Shown: piece by piece, positions 9,250 to 18,269 of the stretch
How positions within the stretch are numbered: the first letter of the stretch is position 1
Layout: every line of letters begins with the position of its first letter
Source of the DNA: Pseudomonas syringae CC1557
Lineage (GTDB): Bacteria > Pseudomonadota > Gammaproteobacteria > Pseudomonadales > Pseudomonadaceae
Assembly (NCBI RefSeq): GCF_000452705.1
Contig: NZ_CP007014.1
Span: 4,589,501-4,653,500, forward strand
Reading direction: 5' to 3'
DNA: 64,000 bases
Notes under the pieces: generated by a model
Told to the model about the DNA's origin: nothing
Databases searched by the model: none
Seen by the model: only the letters and a program-made list of their open reading frames with translations
Made by a program: the position numbers and the translations under genes

Positions 9250-9968
9250 CCCGATGGCGAATAAAAGTCATTTAAACCGATCAATTCCTGTCATTTCATC
9301 GCTATAATCTCCCCCCGATTATAAGGACGTCTCCTGATCGGGCCTCGCAGCATCGCTAATCCTCGTATTAGCTCCTTCGTACTGCCCACAGAGAGCCGCC
9401 CACACAGGTCATTTGCGCACGGGTGTGCTCGATGAATGGTGCAGAATGCTCGAATCGTATCGAACCTTTCTCGCCTGACAGCGCCTCACTCTTTATGCAC
9501 CTGACCTGCCAGCGCTGTCATCGCAGCCATTTTGAGGTTTGGTTCACGTTCCCAAAAGGACGTGAAAAACGGGTTTCACTACTTCACAAGAGTGTGGCGA
9601 GCAAATGAATAGGTACGCGTTTGTAAATGCACCATCAGTGTCTGAACCGGCCCTTTTGCACAGGACTGACCGCAGCTGCGCCTCCATCACCGGAGCCTGA
9701 AGCCGTCGTCGGAGCCTTTGCGATAGCAGGCTCCCTGACGATGGTCGAATGGCCCTGCGGGCTTGAAAATGCGTTCATGCTGGCCTGATGAACCATGACT
9801 GAGCCTGACCGGGACCTGCGCTTTGGAAGCGAAGAATTGCGAAGAATCGGACAGGCGATCCTGGCCGGGAAATGAGGGCACAACCTTGATCCACGCCCCG
9901 CACACCCGGCCATCAGCCTCAGGATCGTATGCCGTCAATTTGGTGCTGCAGATTTTGGAGACGCGTTA
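9250..9968. other. Long intergenic region before mqo
   Basis: About 720 bases with no convincing gene apart from the weak frame at 9432-9608. A TATAAT box at 9302-9307 followed by a C-run and ATTATAAGG could be a -10 element, but no good -35 lies at the right distance. The stretch 9610-9960 has only short frames without family features and may be the remains of decayed genes or a long leader. Confidence 0.4.
9432..9608 (+). CDS. Possible small Cys-containing protein
   Basis: A 58-residue open frame with a CQRCHRSHF motif (Cys-x2-Cys-x2-His) followed by an aromatic/basic stretch. A GTGTG sequence but no clear ribosome site precedes the ATG. I do not recognise the family. The frame may be chance, or a small metal-binding peptide. 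Confidence 0.25.
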   Translation: MNGAECSNRIEPFSPDSASLFMHLTCQRCHRSHFEVWFTFPKGREKRVSLLHKSVASK

Positions 9969-11477
9969 ATGGCGCATAACGAAGCAGTCGACGTAGTACT
10001 GGTCGGAGCGGGCATCATGAGTGCCACGCTGGCGGTATTGCTCAAAGAGCTCGACCCCGGCCTCAAGCTGGAAGTCGTTGAGCTAATGGATTCCGGCGCT
10101 GCGGAGAGTTCCAACCCGTGGAACAACGCCGGCACCGGTCATGCCGGTCTGTGCGAGCTGAACTACACACCGCCCGCCGCCGATGGCTCCATCGACATCA
10201 AGAAAGCCGTGCACATCAACACCCAGTTCGAGGTCTCGAAGCAGTTCTGGGCCTACCTGGCACGCAAGGGCACCTTCGGTTCGGCGAAGTCGTTTATCAA
10301 TCAGGTCCCGCACCTGAGCTTCGTGCAGGGCGAAAAAGGCATCTCGTTCCTCAAGACCCGTTTCGAGGCGATGAGCAAACATCACGCGTTCTCTTCGATG
10401 GAGTACACCGAAGACAAGGCCAGGCTGGCCGAGTGGATGCCGCTGATGATGCCCGGGCGTCCGGCCGACGAAAAAATCGCGGCAACGCGCATGATGAACG
10501 GCACTGACGTCAATTTCGGTGCGCTGACCAATCAATTGCTCACTCACCTCTCGCGCTCTGCGGACGCACAGATCAAGTACCGCAGCCGTGTTACTAACCT
10601 CACCCGCAAGGGTGCTGGCTGGACCGTGACCGTCAAGGACGTGAACGGCGGCGGCACGCGTGAGATCGACGCAAAATTCGTGTTTCTCGGTGCAGGTGGC
10701 GCAGCATTGCCGCTTTTGCAGCTTTCGGGTATCGAAGAAAGCAAAGGGTTTGGCGGCTTCCCGGTCAGCGGCCAGTGGCTGCGTTGCGACAACCCGGAAG
10801 TGGTCCGGCACCATCAGGCCAAGGTCTACAGCCAGGCAGCGGTTGGTTCCCCACCGATGTCGGTGCCGCACCTGGACACCCGTGTGGTCGACGGCAAGAA
10901 ATCCCTGCTGTTCGGACCTTATGCCGGTTTCACTACCAAATTTCTGAAACACGGTTCGTTCCTCGACCTGCCGCTGTCTGTGCGTATAGCCAACATCAAG
11001 CCGATGCTGGCCGTGGCACGCGACAACATGGACCTGACAAAGTACCTGGTCAGCGAAGTGATGCAGTCGATGGAGCAACGTCTGGAATCATTGCGTCGCT
11101 TTTATCCGCAGGCAAAAGCCGAAGACTGGCGTCTGGAAGTCGCGGGTCAGCGGGTGCAGATCATCAAGAAAGATCCGAAAAAAGGCGGTGTTCTGCAATT
11201 CGGCACCGAGCTGGTTTCTGCGCAGGACGGCTCGCTGGCCGCGCTGCTCGGCGCTTCGCCAGGTGCTTCGGTGACGGTATCGATCATGCTGGAGCTGCTT
11301 GAGCGCTGCTTCCCGGAAAAAACCCGTACTGAATGGGCGGCAAAACTCAACGAGATTTTCCCGGCTCGCGAGAAGATTCTGGAAACCGATGCGCAGCTCT
11401 ACGAACGCATCAGCAGTCAGAACGACGAGGCTCTGGAACTGGTCGAGAAGAGCAATCAGGAACAGACGTTTGCCTGA
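9969..11477 (+). CDS. mqo: Malate:quinone oxidoreductase
   Basis: A 502-residue FAD enzyme of the cytoplasmic membrane face that oxidises malate to oxaloacetate and passes electrons to quinone, replacing or aiding malate dehydrogenase in the TCA cycle. The N-terminus [16 protein letters not shown] is the FAD dinucleotide fold, then [20 protein letters not shown], which is diagnostic for MQO. The C-terminal [19 protein letters not shown] is the conserved FAD end motif. Length is normal. It matches the position of PA4640 (mqoB). A strong terminator follows. Confidence 0.95.
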   Translation: MAHNEAVDVVLVGAGIMSATLAVLLKELDPGLKLEVVELMDSGAAESSNPWNNAGTGHAGLCELNYTPPAADGSIDIKKAVHINTQFEVSKQFWAYLARKGTFGSAKSFINQVPHLSFVQGEKGISFLKTRFEAMSKHHAFSSMEYTEDKARLAEWMPLMMPGRPADEKIAATRMMNGTDVNFGALTNQLLTHLSRSADAQIKYRSRVTNLTRKGAGWTVTVKDVNGGGTREIDAKFVFLGAGGAALPLLQLSGIEESKGFGGFPVSGQWLRCDNPEVVRHHQAKVYSQAAVGSPPMSVPHLDTRVVDGKKSLLFGPYAGFTTKFLKHGSFLDLPLSVRIANIKPMLAVARDNMDLTKYLVSEVMQSMEQRLESLRRFYPQAKAEDWRLEVAGQRVQIIKKDPKKGGVLQFGTELVSAQDGSLAALLGASPGASVTVSIMLELLERCFPEKTRTEWAAKLNEIFPAREKILETDAQLYERISSQNDEALELVEKSNQEQTFA

Positions 11478-11525
11478 TGACTTCTGCTGTGTGAACAGAC
11501 TGTAAAAACCATACGCTGTAAAAAC

Positions 11526-11563
11526 CAAAAGCCCCGTGAGCTCTTTCAAGCCACGGGGCTTTT
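11526..11563. terminator. Bidirectional intrinsic terminator after mqo
   Basis: AAAAGCCCCGTG and CACGGGGCTTTTT form a 12-bp stem around a 13-base loop, with A-run and T-run flanks. It lies between the converging mqo (stop 11477) and the methyltransferase gene (stop 11576). Confidence 0.9.
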
Positions 11564-11575
11564 TATCAGCGCCCG

Positions 11576-12472
11576 TCAGAGGCTTTTCGACAGCACCGCG
11601 ATATGTTCCGGGCCAATCCCGCAGCAACCGCCAATGTGCGTGGCACCGCGCTTGACCCAGTCCGCCGCCCACTGCTGGTAGCCCTGCGGGTCGAGATCTT
11701 CACGCAACTCGTCCAGACCGTCATTGGCCTTGGCATCCTTGGGCTGCGGCGGGAAAGCGTTGGCGTAAGCGCCAATGGCGATATCGACCCCCAACGATTC
11801 AAATACCTCACGCGCTGCATCGATCGCACCACCAATCACTTCCGGCTGGCTGCAGTTGAACAGCAGCGTCGCAACGCCCATCTCGGCCGCAGCCCTTGCC
11901 GCGTCGGCAACCGGCTCGCCGGAACGCAGGCGCGGAACCGCGTCGGTGTCTTCATCCTGCAAGGTAAATGACAACCAGAACGGCTTGCCGTCAACCGGCA
12001 GACCGGCGCGAATGGTCTGCGCTTCGAGGATGCAGCTCTGTGTTTCGGCCAGCCACAGGTCGACATAAGGCGACAAACCGGCAACCAGCGGTTTCAGCAC
12101 ATCGGCCGCCAGCTCAGGTTGGTACAGGTCCGGGCGATAGGAGCCGAACAGCGGCGGGATCGAACCGGCCACGCGCGCACGACTGCCCGAGGCATCGGCT
12201 GCCCCACGTGCCAGTTGCCCGGCCAGTGCTGCCAACGCCTGACCTTCACGCGCGAAGCGCTCTTCGCCAATGTGAAACGGTACAACCGCATAACTGTTGC
12301 TGGTAATGACCTGAGCGCCACTTTCGATATAAGCGGCGTGTACTGCACTGACCGCCTCAGGCGCTTCGCTCAACGCCAGCGCCGACCATTCGGGCTGACG
12401 AAACGGCGCACCGCGACGCTGTAGTTCGCGGCCCATGCCGCCATCGAGAATTACAGTTGTGCCTTGGGTCAT
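11576..12472 (-). CDS. mmuM: Homocysteine S-methyltransferase family protein
   Basis: A 298-residue zinc enzyme that probably moves a methyl group from S-methylmethionine or a related donor to homocysteine. It starts TVILDGGMGRELQRRG as in MmuM/BHMT proteins; the zinc ligands are the Cys in LLFNCSQPEVI near residue 215 and the pair in THIGGCCGIGPEHI near 285. I place the start at ATG 12472; the frame extends to 12508 without better signals. It is divergent from the amino-acid ABC importer at 12583, separated by an AT-rich region, which suggests the importer brings in its methyl donor. Confidence 0.85.
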   Translation of the reverse strand: MTQGTTVILDGGMGRELQRRGAPFRQPEWSALALSEAPEAVSAVHAAYIESGAQVITSNSYAVVPFHIGEERFAREGQALAALAGQLARGAADASGSRARVAGSIPPLFGSYRPDLYQPELAADVLKPLVAGLSPYVDLWLAETQSCILEAQTIRAGLPVDGKPFWLSFTLQDEDTDAVPRLRSGEPVADAARAAAEMGVATLLFNCSQPEVIGGAIDAAREVFESLGVDIAIGAYANAFPPQPKDAKANDGLDELREDLDPQGYQQWAADWVKRGATHIGGCCGIGPEHIAVLSKSL

Positions 12473-12582
12473 ATGTGATCTGCTTATATGTATATGAAAA
12501 AAACTCATTATGAGTCAGTCTTGTATACCGTATTTAATACGTCCCCTCACTCAAACCACAAACACTTTTTCAGGGGTCATTT
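12473..12582. promoter_or_regulatory. AT-rich divergent promoter region
   Basis: 110 bases between the divergent methyltransferase and ABC-importer genes. They are much richer in A/T than the flanks and contain the palindrome CTCATTATGAG (12511-12521) and TATGTATATG. Two-way promoters and an operator are likely here; no exact -35/-10 assignment is offered. Confidence 0.45.
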
Positions 12583-13404
12583 GTGAATTATCGCGCTCTG
12601 CTGGGCATTGGCCTGGTCACTCTGGCTGCCTCCACTCAAGCTCTGGCCGGCGCCACGCTGGATCGCGTGCAGAAAAACAAAGAGTTGGTCAACGTCCTGA
12701 TGGAAAGTTACCCGCCCTTCTCTTTCCTGAATGACAAGAACGAACTGGACGGCTTCGATGTGGACGTAGCCAAGGCCGTTGCGCAGAAGCTGGGCGTCAA
12801 ATTGCGCCTCGAAACACCCTCCTGGGACGTGATTGCGGCAGGTCACTGGAGCGGCCGCTATGACATCTGCGTCTGCTCGATGACCCCAAGCAAGGCACGC
12901 GCTGAGGTCTTCAACTTCCCGGTCGAGTATTACGCTTCGCCGGCGGTCATTGTGGTCAACGCCACCGACGACCGCATCCACTCGGCCAAGGACTTGAGTG
13001 GCAAGAAAGTCGGCCTGACCAGCGCCTCCAGTTACGAAAGTTACCTGAACAAGAACCTGGTCATCGACGGCGCGGAAGACAAGCCGTTGCAGTACCCGTT
13101 CGAAGACGTGCAGATCGCCCCGTATGACAACGACAACGTGGCCTTTCAGGACCTCGGTCTCGGCGCTGGCAAGCGGCTGGACGCTATCCTCACCAATCTG
13201 GTGACGGCAAAGCCGCGTCTGGATCAGGACAAGCGCTTCAAACTGGCCGGTGAAACGCTGTACGAAGAACCCAACTCGGTGGCCATCGAGAAAGACGATC
13301 CGGAATGGGACGCCAAGGTTCGCGAGGTCTTCGCTGAACTCAAGAAAGACGGCACCTTGAGCAAGCTGTCACAAAAGTGGATCGGTGCTGATATCAGCAA
13401 ATGA
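12583..13404 (+). CDS. Amino-acid ABC transporter, periplasmic binding protein
   Basis: A 273-residue family-3 solute-binding protein. It has a Sec signal peptide (hydrophobic to ALA at residue about 23), then the family pattern VNVLMESYPPFSFLNDKNEL, LDGFDVDVAKAVAQKLGVKL and a late SQKWIGADISK. The GTG start at 12583 has GGGG upstream. Its stop overlaps the permease start by four bases. The ligand should be an amino acid; the divergent S-methyltransferase hints at methionine or S-methylmethionine. Confidence 0.88.
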   Translation: MNYRALLGIGLVTLAASTQALAGATLDRVQKNKELVNVLMESYPPFSFLNDKNELDGFDVDVAKAVAQKLGVKLRLETPSWDVIAAGHWSGRYDICVCSMTPSKARAEVFNFPVEYYASPAVIVVNATDDRIHSAKDLSGKKVGLTSASSYESYLNKNLVIDGAEDKPLQYPFEDVQIAPYDNDNVAFQDLGLGAGKRLDAILTNLVTAKPRLDQDKRFKLAGETLYEEPNSVAIEKDDPEWDAKVREVFAELKKDGTLSKLSQKWIGADISK

Positions 13405-14234
13405 CTTCTTTCGAGCCCCAACGCCCACCTGAGCAGGCTGATCAAGGCCTGCTCAAACGAGTCTTCGGTTTCCGCACGCGGCTTTACCTGACCTGGCTGG
13501 TCATGTTTGTGCTGTTCGCCGGGTTCTTTCTGAGTTTCGACCTCAAGCTGTCGATCATTCTCGACAAACTGCCCAATCTGATTGGCCTGCATCTGGCGCC
13601 CAACGGCTTTCTGCAAGGCGCGGCGCTGACGCTGTTTGTGTCGGTATGCTCGATTGTCGTGTCAGTGGTGCTGGGCTTTGTCACAGCGCTGGCGAGGCTG
13701 TCCAGCAGTGCTGTCGCGTTCGGCATCGCCAGCTTTTACGCCTCGTTCTTTCGCGGTACACCGCTGCTGATCCAGATTCTGCTGATCTATCTGGGCTTGC
13801 CGCAGGTGGGCATTGTGCCGGGCGCGATCATGGCGGGGGTTATTGCCTTGTCGCTCAACTATGGGGCCTATCTGAGCGAGATCTTCCGTGCCGGGATCAT
13901 CGGCGTTGCGGCCGGGCAGCGTGAAGCTGCGCTTGCCCTGGCGCTGCGTCCGGCGCAGATCTTCTGGCGCGTCACACTGCCCCAGGCCATGCGCACCATC
14001 ATCCCGCCGACCACCAACCAGTTCATCTCCATGCTCAAGGACTCGTCACTGATCTCGGTGATGGGCGTCTGGGAAGTGATGTTTCTGGCCCAGTCCTATG
14101 GCCGGTCCAGCTATCGCTACATCGAGATGCTGACCACCGCAGCGGTGCTGTACTGGATCATGTCGATCGGGCTGGAGCTGTTGCAGTCGCGACTGGAAAA
14201 ACATTACGGCAAGGCGTATCAGGCTCGGAAGTAG
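13401..14234 (+). CDS. Amino-acid ABC transporter, permease
   Basis: A 277-residue inner-membrane protein of the polar amino-acid (His/Glu/Gln/Arg) permease family. It has a long N-terminal extension before the first membrane segment, then about five to six hydrophobic segments. The EAA-like cytoplasmic loop GQREAALALALRPAQIFWRV lies near residue 175 and is followed by PQAMRTIIPPTTNQFI. It is translationally coupled to the binding protein. No ATPase gene follows: a palindromic repeat cluster begins 12 bases after the stop, so the ATPase must be shared or has been lost. Confidence 0.88.
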   Translation: MTSFEPQRPPEQADQGLLKRVFGFRTRLYLTWLVMFVLFAGFFLSFDLKLSIILDKLPNLIGLHLAPNGFLQGAALTLFVSVCSIVVSVVLGFVTALARLSSSAVAFGIASFYASFFRGTPLLIQILLIYLGLPQVGIVPGAIMAGVIALSLNYGAYLSEIFRAGIIGVAAGQREAALALALRPAQIFWRVTLPQAMRTIIPPTTNQFISMLKDSSLISVMGVWEVMFLAQSYGRSSYRYIEMLTTAAVLYWIMSIGLELLQSRLEKHYGKAYQARK

Positions 14235-14246
14235 CTGCGGCGTTCG

Positions 14247-14458
14247 TCTTAAGCTCCGCGTGGGAATACGGTTCGAGGTGCTCCGCGTGCTGTGCAGCGT
14301 AGCTGTGTGACGCAGAGCGTCACGAAATGCATGCAAACGCGGAGCGTTGGCACGATAGGTGTTCTCTTGTGCGCCTCTCGTTCCTCACGCTCCGCGTGGG
14401 AAAGAAGTTCCGGACGCTCTGCGTCCAGCTCTGGCAACGCGGAGCATTGGCACGATAG
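14247..14458. repeat. Dispersed palindromic repeat cluster, copy C
   Basis: Contains AGCTCCGCGTGGGAA, GTGACGCAGAGCGTCAC (14309-14325), ATGCATGCAAACGCGGAGCG, TTGGCACGATAGG, CACGCTCCGCGTGGG, GGACGCTCTGCGTCC and AACGCGGAGCATTGGCACGA. The elements are the same as in copies A, B and D and fill the whole gap between the permease and the PA4642-like gene. Confidence 0.8.
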
Positions 14459-14746
14459 TCAGCCGCGGGCTTTTTCGATCAGTTCGATGTACTCGTCTGC
14501 ATTGCGCTGATCCTTGATCAGGGCGATGAAGTCGTTGCCGTGCTCGTCCTTGCCATCGAAGTCATGGCCCGCTTCCTTGAAGAACACCAGAAAGCGCTCA
14601 AAGTCGTTTATGCGCAGGCCACGGTAGGCCTTGATCAGTTTGTGCAGCGACGGCGAGGTAGCATCATACGGTTCGAAGTCGAGGAACAACTTGATCTGCT
14701 CGTCGCCGATCTCATCACCAATCAACTGTTTCTTGTCTTTACGCAT
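14459..14746 (-). CDS. PA4642-family conserved protein
   Basis: A 95-residue acidic soluble protein, starting MRKDKKQLIGDEIGDEQIKL. ATG 14746 has GGAG six bases upstream, whereas the frame could extend by four codons to a TTG that would use that site itself. Position next to the mqo/hpt/upp genes and length match PA4642 of P. aeruginosa, as I remember the locus. Function is unknown. The stop codon abuts the palindromic repeat cluster. Confidence 0.7.
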   Translation of the reverse strand: MRKDKKQLIGDEIGDEQIKLFLDFEPYDATSPSLHKLIKAYRGLRINDFERFLVFFKEAGHDFDGKDEHGNDFIALIKDQRNADEYIELIEKARG

Positions 14747-14812
14747 TACAGGCTCCAACTTGTCGCAGACACTTTCACGGGCGGGCAGTTTACCCCCCGG
14801 CGAGCGCAGGGC

Positions 14813-15313
14813 TCAACGCGCATGTGCAGTGGTATGCAGATCGGCCCAGATGTGGCCGTTGGCGTAGCTCAGGTACTGGCAATAGACCTTCTCGTTGCGC
14901 AGCAGGTCAACCAGTATCCGATACTGTGACAGCGGGTAATAAAGCGTCAGCGTGCGGGATGCTTCATCGTAAGTGGGCTTCTTCAGGCTTTTGTTTTCGC
15001 CGCCATCAAAATGCACCAGCACCTGCGAGATCGACGCGCCCTTGTTCAGCGACTTGCCATTGAGGCGCAGCGACAGGGGTGAGGTCACCGGGATGGGTTG
15101 CTGACTGGATTGCCTCTGATTACCGGCAACAATCGTGTACTCAGTCACCTGCATCAACTGTTGCTGCTCCGGCACACCTTCACGCAGGCTCAGGTCATCA
15201 GGCGGCAGATATTGCTCGTGCATAGGGCTGGTCGATGCCGGCGCGGCGGGTGCCGCGAATGCCTGACCAGACAACAGCACCAACGCCAGGGCGCCGGGAA
15301 TCAGTAACTTCAT
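14813..15313 (-). CDS. Exported hypothetical protein
   Basis: A 166-residue protein with a clear Sec signal peptide (MKLLIPGALALVLLSGQAFA, cleavage after AFA). The mature part is soluble and rich in Leu, Ser and Tyr, with no motif I recognise. ATG 15313 is chosen because the signal peptide begins there; the frame extends 15 codons further without a signal. It lies between the PA4642-like gene and hpt, on the same strand, as in the PA4642-PA4645 order. Function is unknown. Confidence 0.65.
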   Translation of the reverse strand: MKLLIPGALALVLLSGQAFAAPAAPASTSPMHEQYLPPDDLSLREGVPEQQQLMQVTEYTIVAGNQRQSSQQPIPVTSPLSLRLNGKSLNKGASISQVLVHFDGGENKSLKKPTYDEASRTLTLYYPLSQYRILVDLLRNEKVYCQYLSYANGHIWADLHTTAHAR

Positions 15314-15339
15314 TGAGGGTTTCCAGATAATTGCGAATC

Positions 15340-15374
15340 GACGGCCGCGCTCTTTCAAGACAGAGGCGGCCGTC
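15340..15374 (-). other. Long hairpin between hpt and the exported protein
   Basis: GACGGCCGC (15340-15348) pairs with GCGGCCGTC (15366-15374) and the stem continues with CTCT/AGAG inside after a one-base bulge. It starts 9 bases after the hpt stop. There is no T-run, so it may be an mRNA-stabilising or attenuating hairpin between two same-strand genes. Confidence 0.45.
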
Positions 15375-15382
15375 AGGATGCC

Positions 15383-15940
15383 TTACATCCCTTTGACCGC
15401 ATAGATGCCAGCAGCATTGCGCCAGTAGCCTTTGTAGTCCATACCGAAACCGAAGATGTAACGGTCGATACACGGCAAGCCTACATAATCGGCTTTCAGG
15501 TCCGGACGGGCCTTGCGGTCGTGATCCTTGTCAATCAGCACTGCGGTATGTACAGCGCGGGCACCGGCGTGTTTGCAGAAATCGATGATAGCGCCCAGGG
15601 TGTGACCTTCATCTAGGATGTCATCGATGATCAGCACGTCACGATCAATGAACGAGACCTCAGGCTTGGCTTTCCAGAACAGATCGCCGCCCGTGGTTTC
15701 ATTGCGATAACGTGTCGCGTGCAGGTAAGACGCTTCCAGCGGGAAGTTCAGGTGAGTCAGCAGTTTGCCCGAAAAAATCAGGCCGCCGTTCATCACGCAG
15801 AACACAACCGGGTTGCGATCTGCCAGTTCGGCATTGATCTGCGCACCGACGCGGGCGATGGCAGCATCGACTTGTGCCTCGGTATACAGGCAGTCAGCTT
15901 CGCGCATGATTTGACGGATATGCTCGAGATCAGCGGACAT
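15383..15940 (-). CDS. hpt: Hypoxanthine-guanine phosphoribosyltransferase
   Basis: A 185-residue type-I phosphoribosyltransferase that salvages hypoxanthine or guanine with PRPP. The PRPP motif VLIIDDILDEGHTLGA lies near residue 105, and VVFCVMNGGLIFSGKL is the upstream PPi loop. Near the end, FGFGMDYKGYWRN provides purine-ring contacts. ATG 15940 has GGAG six bases upstream. It is divergent from upp, giving purine and pyrimidine salvage side by side, as at PA4645/PA4646. Confidence 0.92.
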   Translation of the reverse strand: MSADLEHIRQIMREADCLYTEAQVDAAIARVGAQINAELADRNPVVFCVMNGGLIFSGKLLTHLNFPLEASYLHATRYRNETTGGDLFWKAKPEVSFIDRDVLIIDDILDEGHTLGAIIDFCKHAGARAVHTAVLIDKDHDRKARPDLKADYVGLPCIDRYIFGFGMDYKGYWRNAAGIYAVKGM

Positions 15941-16148
15941 GACGCTCTCCAGGTAAGGCAGTTCAAGAAAAGCGGGCAAAGGTACGCATCCGTTCAATCC
16001 AGAGCAAGCGATTCTGGACTAACGTTGCGAGTGTCTTCTAAAAGCCGCGAACGTCGAAGCTTCCAGCTGATACTGCACGCGCTTTAAGACAGTAACAGCT
16101 GAATAGATTAATCTAGGCCGATTTTTTGCCCCGCTGGAGCTTTTCCCC

Positions 16149-16787
16149 ATGCCCATTCGTGAAATCCGTCATCCGCTGATCCGCCACAAGCTCGGCCTGA
16201 TGCGCCGCGCCGACATCAGCACCAAGAATTTCCGTGAGCTGGCTCAGGAAGTCGGAGCGCTGCTGACATATGAAGCAACTGCCGACCTTACGCTGGAAAA
16301 CTACGATATCCAGGGTTGGGCCGGTACGGTGTCGGTCGAGAAAATCGCCGGCAAGAAAATTACCGTGGTGCCCATCCTGCGCGCCGGTATAGGCATGCTC
16401 GATGGCGTGCTCAGCCTGATTCCGGGCGCCAAGGTGAGTGCCGTGGGCGTGGCCCGCAATGAAGAAACCCTGCAAGCGCATACGTATCTGGAAAAGCTGG
16501 TCCCAGAGATCGACGAGCGTCTGGCCATGATCATCGACCCGATGCTGGCCACCGGCAGCTCCATGGTCGCGACCATCGACCTGCTCAAGAAAGCTGGCTG
16601 CAAGGAAATCCGCGCCATGGTATTGGTCGCTGCACCCGAAGGTATTGCGGCAGTGGAAAAGGCCCACCCGGATGTGATGATCTACACCGCCTCCATCGAC
16701 GAGCGCCTCAACGAACACGGCTACATCATTCCGGGCCTGGGCGATGCCGGTGACAAGATTTTCGGCACCAAACAGAAGGACGCGTAA
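16149..16787 (+). CDS. upp: Uracil phosphoribosyltransferase
   Basis: A 212-residue enzyme that makes UMP from uracil and PRPP. It begins [20 protein letters not shown], typical of UPRTase; the PRPP-binding motif is [18 protein letters not shown] near residue 130, and the uracil-binding tail [17 protein letters not shown] is complete. The start has GGAG upstream. It is followed after four bases by the uracil permease, forming a uracil uptake-and-salvage operon. Confidence 0.96.
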   Translation: MPIREIRHPLIRHKLGLMRRADISTKNFRELAQEVGALLTYEATADLTLENYDIQGWAGTVSVEKIAGKKITVVPILRAGIGMLDGVLSLIPGAKVSAVGVARNEETLQAHTYLEKLVPEIDERLAMIIDPMLATGSSMVATIDLLKKAGCKEIRAMVLVAAPEGIAAVEKAHPDVMIYTASIDERLNEHGYIIPGLGDAGDKIFGTKQKDA

Positions 16788-16791
16788 CCCG

Positions 16792-18069
16792 ATGACGCAG
16801 CAGGAGTTCAACGATCCACTGTGGCGCACGATCCTTTCCGGTGCGCAAATGCTGTTCGTGGCGTTCGGCGCGCTGGTGCTGATGCCGCTGATTACCGGGC
16901 TCGACCCTAACGTCGCGCTGTTTACCGCCGGGCTTGGCACGCTGCTGTTTCAGATCATCACGGGCCGTCAGGTGCCGGTGTTTCTGGCCTCGAGCTTTGC
17001 TTTCATCACCCCAATCATTCTCGCCAAAGGTCAGTTCGGCCTGGCCGCGACCATGGGCGGCGTGATGGCAGCAGGCTTCGTCTATACCTTTCTCGGTCTG
17101 GCGGTGAAGATCAAAGGCACCGGATTCATTGACCGCTTGCTGCCCCCCGTGGTCATCGGGCCGGTGATCATCTCGATCGGTCTGGCCATGGCGCCGATTG
17201 CGGCCAATATGGCGATGGGCAAGACCGGCGATGGCGTACAGCTGATTCCCTATCAAACCGCCATGCTGATTTCGATGCCTGCGTTGCTGACCACCCTGAT
17301 CGTGGCCGTGTTCGGCAAAGGCATTTTCCGTCTGGTGCCGATCATCTCCGGCGTGCTGGTGGGTTTTGCCCTGTCGTTCTACTTCGGCGTGGTCGATACC
17401 CAGAAAATTGCCGACGCCGCCTGGCTGGCCCTGCCGCACTTCACGGCACCGGAATTCAACTGGCAGGCGATTCTGTTCATTGTTCCGGTGGCACTGGCTC
17501 CCGCCATCGAGCACATCGGCGGCGTGATTGCAGTCGGCAGCGTGACCGGGCGCGATTACCTGAAAAAACCAGGACTGCATCGCACACTGTTCGGTGATGG
17601 TGTTGCAACAACCGTGGCTGGCCTGTTCGGCGGACCGCCCAACACCACTTATGCCGAAGTCACCGGCGCGGTGATGCTGACCAAGAACTACAACCCGCAA
17701 ATCATGATCTGGGCGTCGTTCTTCGCGATCACTCTGGCATTTATCGGCAAGTTCGGCGCGCTGCTGCAAAGCATCCCGGTGCCGGTGATGGGCGGGATTC
17801 TGTGTCTGCTGTTCGGTTCGATTGCGGCGGTCGGCATGAACACGTTGATCCGCCACAAGATCGACCTGGCCGAAGCACGCAACCTGGTCATCGTTTCGGT
17901 AACGCTGGTGTTTGGAATCGGCGGCGTGCTGATCGGCACGGGCAACGGCCCGAACGATTTCGGCCTGAAGGGCATCGCGCTCTGCGCCGTGACCGCTATC
18001 GTCCTGAACCTGATTTTGCCGGGCAATGACAGCTGGAAGAACAAGCAACTGGATGATCAGTTGCCGTAA
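16792..18069 (+). CDS. uraA: Uracil permease
   Basis: A 425-residue inner-membrane protein of the nucleobase-cation symporter-2 (NCS2/UraA) family with about 12-14 hydrophobic segments. The segment VPVALAPAIEHIGGVIAVG near residue 235 carries the conserved Glu of the uracil site, and GGPPNTTYAE near 280 is the NCS2 signature. The ATG at 16792 lies four bases after the upp stop. An earlier in-frame ATG at 16744 would lie inside upp and is not needed. It imports uracil for upp. Confidence 0.94.
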   Translation: MTQQEFNDPLWRTILSGAQMLFVAFGALVLMPLITGLDPNVALFTAGLGTLLFQIITGRQVPVFLASSFAFITPIILAKGQFGLAATMGGVMAAGFVYTFLGLAVKIKGTGFIDRLLPPVVIGPVIISIGLAMAPIAANMAMGKTGDGVQLIPYQTAMLISMPALLTTLIVAVFGKGIFRLVPIISGVLVGFALSFYFGVVDTQKIADAAWLALPHFTAPEFNWQAILFIVPVALAPAIEHIGGVIAVGSVTGRDYLKKPGLHRTLFGDGVATTVAGLFGGPPNTTYAEVTGAVMLTKNYNPQIMIWASFFAITLAFIGKFGALLQSIPVPVMGGILCLLFGSIAAVGMNTLIRHKIDLAEARNLVIVSVTLVFGIGGVLIGTGNGPNDFGLKGIALCAVTAIVLNLILPGNDSWKNKQLDDQLP

Positions 18070-18084
18070 TACCTGGCCGGAGTG

Positions 18085-18262
18085 GGCTTGACGATCGTGC
18101 CAATGCTCTGAAGTTGGCATGCAGCTCGTGGCTATGTGACGCGGAGCTTCACGAGATGCATTCCTACGCGGAGCGTAGGAACGATCATCAACATTACGCT
18201 ATCGTGCCTGCGTTTCGCGTGGGCATGGCTGTTATGGACGCTCTGCGTCCATCTTGCATGTT
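18085..18262. repeat. Dispersed palindromic repeat cluster, copy D
   Basis: Contains TTGACGATCGTGCCAATGCT, GTGACGCGGAGCTTCACGAG, ATGCATTCCTACGCGGAGCG, TAGGAACGATCATC and GGACGCTCTGCGTCC. It fills the gap between the converging uraA and hemH genes. The layout (TGACGC..TCAC, then ATGCAT..ACGCGGAGCGT, then GGACGCTCTGCGTCC) is shared with copy C. Confidence 0.75.
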
Positions 18263-18269
18263 CAGCGCA

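Noticed and set aside
9635..9913. 92-codon minus-strand frame before mqo
   Set aside because: Composition rich in Arg, Ser and Pro without pattern, no ribosome site; more likely chance in G/C-rich DNA.
16726..18120. 464-codon minus-strand frame opposite upp/uraA
   Set aside because: Antisense shadow of uraA, rich in His, Gln and Arg, with no motif; uraA is certain on the plus strand.
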